Assembly: GCA_035297145.1 (NCBI GenBank)
Contig: DATGZN010000075.1
Span: 104,195 to 168,194, forward strand
Direction of reading: 5' to 3'
Length of the DNA: 64,000 nt
Source of the DNA: QHXW01 sp035297145
GTDB taxonomy: Bacteria; Acidobacteriota; Terriglobia; Bryobacterales; Bryobacteraceae
The position numbers were made by a program, and so were the translations under genes. Each line of letters begins with the position of its first letter. Position 1 is the first letter of the stretch. This document shows, piece by piece, positions 60,781 through 64,000 of the stretch. The notes under the pieces were generated by a model. The model had not been told where the DNA came from and made no database searches. It saw only the letters and a program-made list of their open reading frames with translations.

Positions 60781-62191
60781 GAATCTCCTTTCCGGCGCCC
60801 GATCCGCCGATCGAGCGATCGATCTCATCAGCTATTTGATTTTTCACGTCTTGGCGAATATCACAGAAATACTTGAACGCCAGCTTCTTGAATAGCTGCT
60901 TTTTAAGCGTATCTGAGTCAATTCCTAAATCGAGAAGCTTCTTTGCGTCATCTAGCTCGACGCTAAAGTCTCCAATGTCGAATTCGTCAAGACCGGACAC
61001 ATCGATCGTAAGGCCATCCTGGCGAGCGGTTTCGATCGCGGAAAGTATCTGTTTGATCGTGTGTGTGATAGTATCTCCATACGCTCGCAGCACTTCCTGC
61101 GTGATACCGAAGTCACGCTGTTTGCTAAGGCCTGATTGGCTGGAAAGCGAGGAACTGGTGCCGCCGGCCTGTGCCATCAAGTAACAGACCCGATAGATTT
61201 CGTCTTTGAGCCGTTCCAGATTGTCAGCCGCTATCTGAAAGACGTGACCCTCGGGTTCCGTCCATCCGAAACGGTCCTCTGGACCGAGTTGAATGTAGTA
61301 AGAGTCACCGACGATCTGGCTCCATTCTCTCTCGGAGTAGATAACTGGAGTCGCAAACAGTCCCATAGTCAACGCCCAAGCGAGCGCGTTTGATTTGTTA
61401 AAGTGCTCCAGTTGTAGAAGGGCGGCTTTATTCATAAGCCAAAGGCCGTCTGAAATCCGGATTTGAAACAGAGGCACCCGGCGTTGGGCGGCGAGACCGT
61501 GGCGTCCTTCGTCAACGAGGTCGATTCCACCTGAGCGGCCGGTTGGCTCCAAGGCCGAGCGGTAAATTCGGAATGTCTCACGATCATAATAAATCCAACG
61601 CGTTTCCTTCTTCCAGGTGTCGCTTGCCGTATCGGCCTGCCGCAGGTACGACGTGCGCAGGACGACCCAGTCGATCTGCCCATTGGAGTCGTGATTCCAG
61701 TTGATTACCTCGTCGGGGGCGTAGTCCGCAAGGAACGCTCGAGACTTACCCAGCGCGTCCTCCTGAGCTCGGTTTGCGACGGGAACTGTCACGCGCGGAA
61801 AGTCCACCACGACGTAACTTCTGCCAGACACCAGCGCTTGCAGCAGTTGTTGGCGGAAGAACTCCGCTAGTGATGTACCTTTGAGGTCGCAATCCTCGGT
61901 GAACACGGTGTAGAATTGCTTTCCCGCTTCATTTGTTCCGTCGAACGTGATGATCGGCTCTCGTCGCATCAGGGTCGCCGCATACCAGTCGATGATGGAA
62001 CCGATGTAGTTTTCGTAAAAGACCCTGGCTAACCTTTCGGCATAGACGTCGTTCGGTTCCTTGCTTCTTCTGACCAAGTACTCCGGAGCGCGCTCCCGGA
62101 GTTGTTCACCGCCAGTGTACAGATCACGGTACTTGCGCCACATTGCTCTAGACCGCACATAATCCGGATGTTCAATGTTGATATGCTGCAT
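60761..62191 (-). CDS. Phage portal-like protein (DUF4055 type)
   Basis: 476 residues from ATG 62191 overlapping the terminase stop (TAATG). IDWYAATLMRREPIITFDG, YVVVDFPRVTVPVANRAQED, INWNHDSNGQIDWVVLRTSY, and QLEHFNKSNALAWALTMGLF are portal-like. Length and place after terminase agree. Confidence 0.8.
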   Translation of the reverse strand: MQHINIEHPDYVRSRAMWRKYRDLYTGGEQLRERAPEYLVRRSKEPNDVYAERLARVFYENYIGSIIDWYAATLMRREPIITFDGTNEAGKQFYTVFTEDCDLKGTSLAEFFRQQLLQALVSGRSYVVVDFPRVTVPVANRAQEDALGKSRAFLADYAPDEVINWNHDSNGQIDWVVLRTSYLRQADTASDTWKKETRWIYYDRETFRIYRSALEPTGRSGGIDLVDEGRHGLAAQRRVPLFQIRISDGLWLMNKAALLQLEHFNKSNALAWALTMGLFATPVIYSEREWSQIVGDSYYIQLGPEDRFGWTEPEGHVFQIAADNLERLKDEIYRVCYLMAQAGGTSSSLSSQSGLSKQRDFGITQEVLRAYGDTITHTIKQILSAIETARQDGLTIDVSGLDEFDIGDFSVELDDAKKLLDLGIDSDTLKKQLFKKLAFKYFCDIRQDVKNQIADEIDRSIGGSGAGKEIHGGSKG

Positions 62192-63447
62192 TAGAACAGG
62201 CGCCTGCCACGATCTCCAATCTGGGGCAACGGCCGGCACTCCTGCCAGAGCAGGTACCCGAGGGCGTCGGACACGTGGGTCCTCCGTCGGTCTTTGTCTT
62301 TATCTGGGACAGTGCTGTCGGCCTTGTAACAAACCTGTTCAAAGTCCTTTATCAGCTCCAAGCATTTCGGGTCGATAAGTAGCTGGAGCTGGCCGGAGGC
62401 GGTGCGGAGCTTAGAATTGGTCAGAGTGACGCGATCGCGGACACCGGGGTTGGCCTTGGGAACTTTGTAAAGCAGAGAGTCGGAATAGTTCTCTGCGAAG
62501 AACTCACGAACGATGTGGTAGTCGGACGTTCCGGTAGTGTGGACGCTGTTTCCGGAGGCGTCGCCATAAACGACGACTCCACGGGGATGGTTGGGAAATC
62601 GGCGTTGAAATTCCTGGCACGCCTGCAGCGTGCTGGAGTGGCGCAAGACAATCTCATCCAGCACATATACCGTTCCGCCGACGATCTGCGCCACTACCGA
62701 ACACATCGGATCCACGTTGAAGTCGAGCGCCCAAAGGAGTGGCGCTTCTGGTCGAACGTGAGTGTCCTTTACATGTTCCCGGCGGCTAAAGGCGTAGTAC
62801 ACGAGCCCGGCTTGTACGTTGAGATACTTGCCCAGGGCTTCCTGTTGAAAGAACGCATCGTCGTAACTGCTCTTCAGAAGGTCATAAAAATCCGGAATTT
62901 GTTCGAGCAGGTGCCGATTTTCAAATGGTTGGGCGAGCGTGGTTTCGTATCCACGACGGGGTTCCGAAATGAATTTCCGGTAAACCCAATCAAAGCCTTT
63001 TGGTGTCCAGACCCCGAATCCGCACAAGCGCTTTGCTTTGGGGTCTCGCAACCGGCCTTCGAGAACCAGCCATGCCGCCTCGGGTGTATAAGTCAACTCG
63101 TCCAAAGCGAACCAAGCGAGATTGGTTCCGCGCAGCCGTTCAAACTCATCCACCGAACGGCAAAGAACGCGCGATTCGGTATCCGTCATGGTCAGCACGT
63201 TGTCGCCTTTGCTGTATTCGTATGGAATGAGGTTCGCATCTAAAATCTCGAACAAAGTGGCCAGGGTTGCATCACGCAACATCGGATACGTCGGGGCTCC
63301 GATCAAACCGACCCGGCCGGCATTAACATAACTGAGCTTGATGGCTTCCTGGCACAGGGCCTGACTCTTGCCTGACCCGATCGGGCCGGAAAAACCCTTG
63401 AATCGCGCCCCCGAACGATGAAACTTTGCTTGCGAAGGGAGTGGCAC
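62191..63447 (-). CDS. Terminase large subunit
   Basis: 418 residues from GTG 63447 (GAGGAAT 8 bases upstream, just past the previous stop); ATG 63495 is an alternative. Walker A GPIGSGKSQAL, Walker B AWFALDELTY, C-terminal nuclease Asp in LLWALDFNVDPM and VVVYGDASGN, and RTHVSDALGYLLWQ near the end. Packages DNA into the head. Confidence 0.9.
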   Translation of the reverse strand: MPLPSQAKFHRSGARFKGFSGPIGSGKSQALCQEAIKLSYVNAGRVGLIGAPTYPMLRDATLATLFEILDANLIPYEYSKGDNVLTMTDTESRVLCRSVDEFERLRGTNLAWFALDELTYTPEAAWLVLEGRLRDPKAKRLCGFGVWTPKGFDWVYRKFISEPRRGYETTLAQPFENRHLLEQIPDFYDLLKSSYDDAFFQQEALGKYLNVQAGLVYYAFSRREHVKDTHVRPEAPLLWALDFNVDPMCSVVAQIVGGTVYVLDEIVLRHSSTLQACQEFQRRFPNHPRGVVVYGDASGNSVHTTGTSDYHIVREFFAENYSDSLLYKVPKANPGVRDRVTLTNSKLRTASGQLQLLIDPKCLELIKDFEQVCYKADSTVPDKDKDRRRTHVSDALGYLLWQECRPLPQIGDRGRRLF

Positions 63448-63452
63448 ATACT

Positions 63453-63719
63453 TTATTCCTCGGAAGCAGACTTCTGCTCGTTCGGATCGATCCATGTAAC
63501 TTTGATTTCCCGGGGCTCGTCGACTTGGAGTTCTTTTTGAAGCTGAAGCAATCGGATGAAGTCAGCGAAGGTAGCTTTGACGTCGCTCGCTCCGAGCTTT
63601 TGTTCGATACTCTCGATCGCTCGCTCAACCAGATCAGCTCGCTTGGAGCTGGGCCGCCGGGGCTTGTCTTCCCGGTGGGAGCTCTGCTTTTCGGGGTCCT
63701 GTTCTTCCGAGATCGGCAT
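63453..63719 (-). CDS. Small gene before terminase
   Basis: 88 residues, charged: SKRADLVERAIESIEQKLGA, TFADFIRLLQLQKELQVDEP. Position suggests a small terminase component or regulator, but no helix-turn-helix is clear. First gene of the module in the window. Confidence 0.5.
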   Translation of the reverse strand: MPISEEQDPEKQSSHREDKPRRPSSKRADLVERAIESIEQKLGASDVKATFADFIRLLQLQKELQVDEPREIKVTWIDPNEQKSASEE

Positions 63720-63905
63720 GGGCTCACCGGCGCAACCCTACTTGCAATTCAACCCTACAGTGGTAAGCGATCGCGTCAGCGGACGAACCGAGAGTATCTG
63801 ATTGAACAGACAACTGATAGAAATTTTGGAGAGCAGTGATCTAGGAAACTGTTGAAAAGGCCAGTTGGTGTGTAGCCAAGAAAGTATTGGAAGCGTCTTG
63901 TCGCT

Positions 63906-64000
63906 ATGCGCGGAGACGAGAAACAGCAAGGCGGGATGTTCAGCTACGTGTCGATGGAGGAGCGGGTGCCACCCGACCACCCGCTGCGGGCGATCCGGCG
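63906..64000 (+). mobile_element. IS transposase, N-terminal end
   Basis: ATG 63906 opens a frame running off the window: FSYVSMEERVPPDHPLRAIR, the start of transposases with the InsH/DUF772 N-terminal domain (IS1182/IS5-like). An IS is thus beginning 187 bases from the phage module. Terminal inverted repeat not identified. The 186 bases from 63720 show no clear promoter. Confidence 0.75.

Larger units (their letters stand above)
47162..63719 (-). mobile_element. Phage head-tail module, gene-transfer-agent-like order
   Basis: Sixteen consecutive minus-strand genes in packaging-head-neck-tail order: small gene, terminase, portal, scaffold, coat, neck genes, tail tube, chaperone-like genes, short tape-measure candidate, two distal-tail proteins, hub, tip. 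All frames look intact with tight overlaps. No integrase, repressor, replication, lysis gene or attachment repeat was seen in the window. The 5' side is bounded by an IS transposase at 63906. It may be a prophage whose remaining parts lie outside, or a domesticated particle. Confidence 0.85.

Noticed and set aside
1..64000. CRISPR arrays, rRNA or tRNA genes
   Set aside because: No regular direct-repeat array, rRNA signature or cloverleaf was recognised by eye; a tRNAscan-SE run would settle tRNAs.

Overview
The window looks like a chromosomal segment of an acidobacterium, most likely of the Solibacter/Bryobacter type. The evidence is family-level: an Oar-like TonB-dependent receptor with a carboxypeptidase-regulatory domain, Tat-exported Gfo/Idh/MocA oxidoreductase, S1/P1 nuclease, long-form HisG, and many GTG/TTG starts with short overlaps. 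No rRNA, tRNA or CRISPR array was recognised.

Layout. 1-1.3 kb: 5' part of a TonB-dependent receptor. 1.5-17.5 kb, minus strand: a rod-shape cluster reading mreB-mreC-mreD // mrdA-rodA-rng. It is split between mreD and mrdA by about 7.4 kb of foreign-looking genes: S1/P1 nuclease, PerR-like regulator, katG, TPR-retropepsin, a HEPN pair and an AAC(3) remnant. This insert carries the scar of a tandem duplication. 17.7-27.6 kb: beta-propeller protein, rsgA, a catabolic block (amidohydrolase, oxidoreductase, MFS carrier, cupin, dipeptidase) and an HtrA-like protease. 27.6-34.7 kb: a complete-looking his operon (hisI-G-D-C-HAD-B-H-F-A) behind a transcription attenuator whose leader peptide has five consecutive histidines. 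34.7-47.1 kb: NmrA-like SDR, metY-like sulfhydrylase, two tandem AhpD-like genes with in-frame UGA (selenocysteine), an HDOD response regulator, cobalt-type nitrile hydratase, TonB-like protein, xseA, a Fur-family regulator and an FHA-GAF-PP2C phosphatase. 47.2-63.7 kb: a minus-strand phage head-and-tail module ordered like a gene-transfer agent. 63.9 kb to the end: the start of an IS transposase.

Most striking. The two adjacent AhpD-like genes each have UGA at the second position of the CxxC redox motif. Each UGA is followed by a hairpin with G-U in the apical loop at exactly +19/+20, so both are very probably selenoproteins made from one promoter. Second is the his attenuator, which is complete (pause hairpin, antiterminator, terminator) but has a leader peptide that appears to be translated without a ribosome binding site. 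Third is the compact phage module, with a tape-measure candidate of only about 206 residues and no visible integrase, lysis or replication genes.

Gene cooperation. perR-like and katG form a peroxide-response pair with a Per-box-like operator. The his genes are translationally coupled and include a HAD phosphatase that may supply the missing histidinol-phosphatase step. mreBCD, mrdA and rodA make the elongasome. The selenoproteins probably act in thiol/peroxide redox chemistry.
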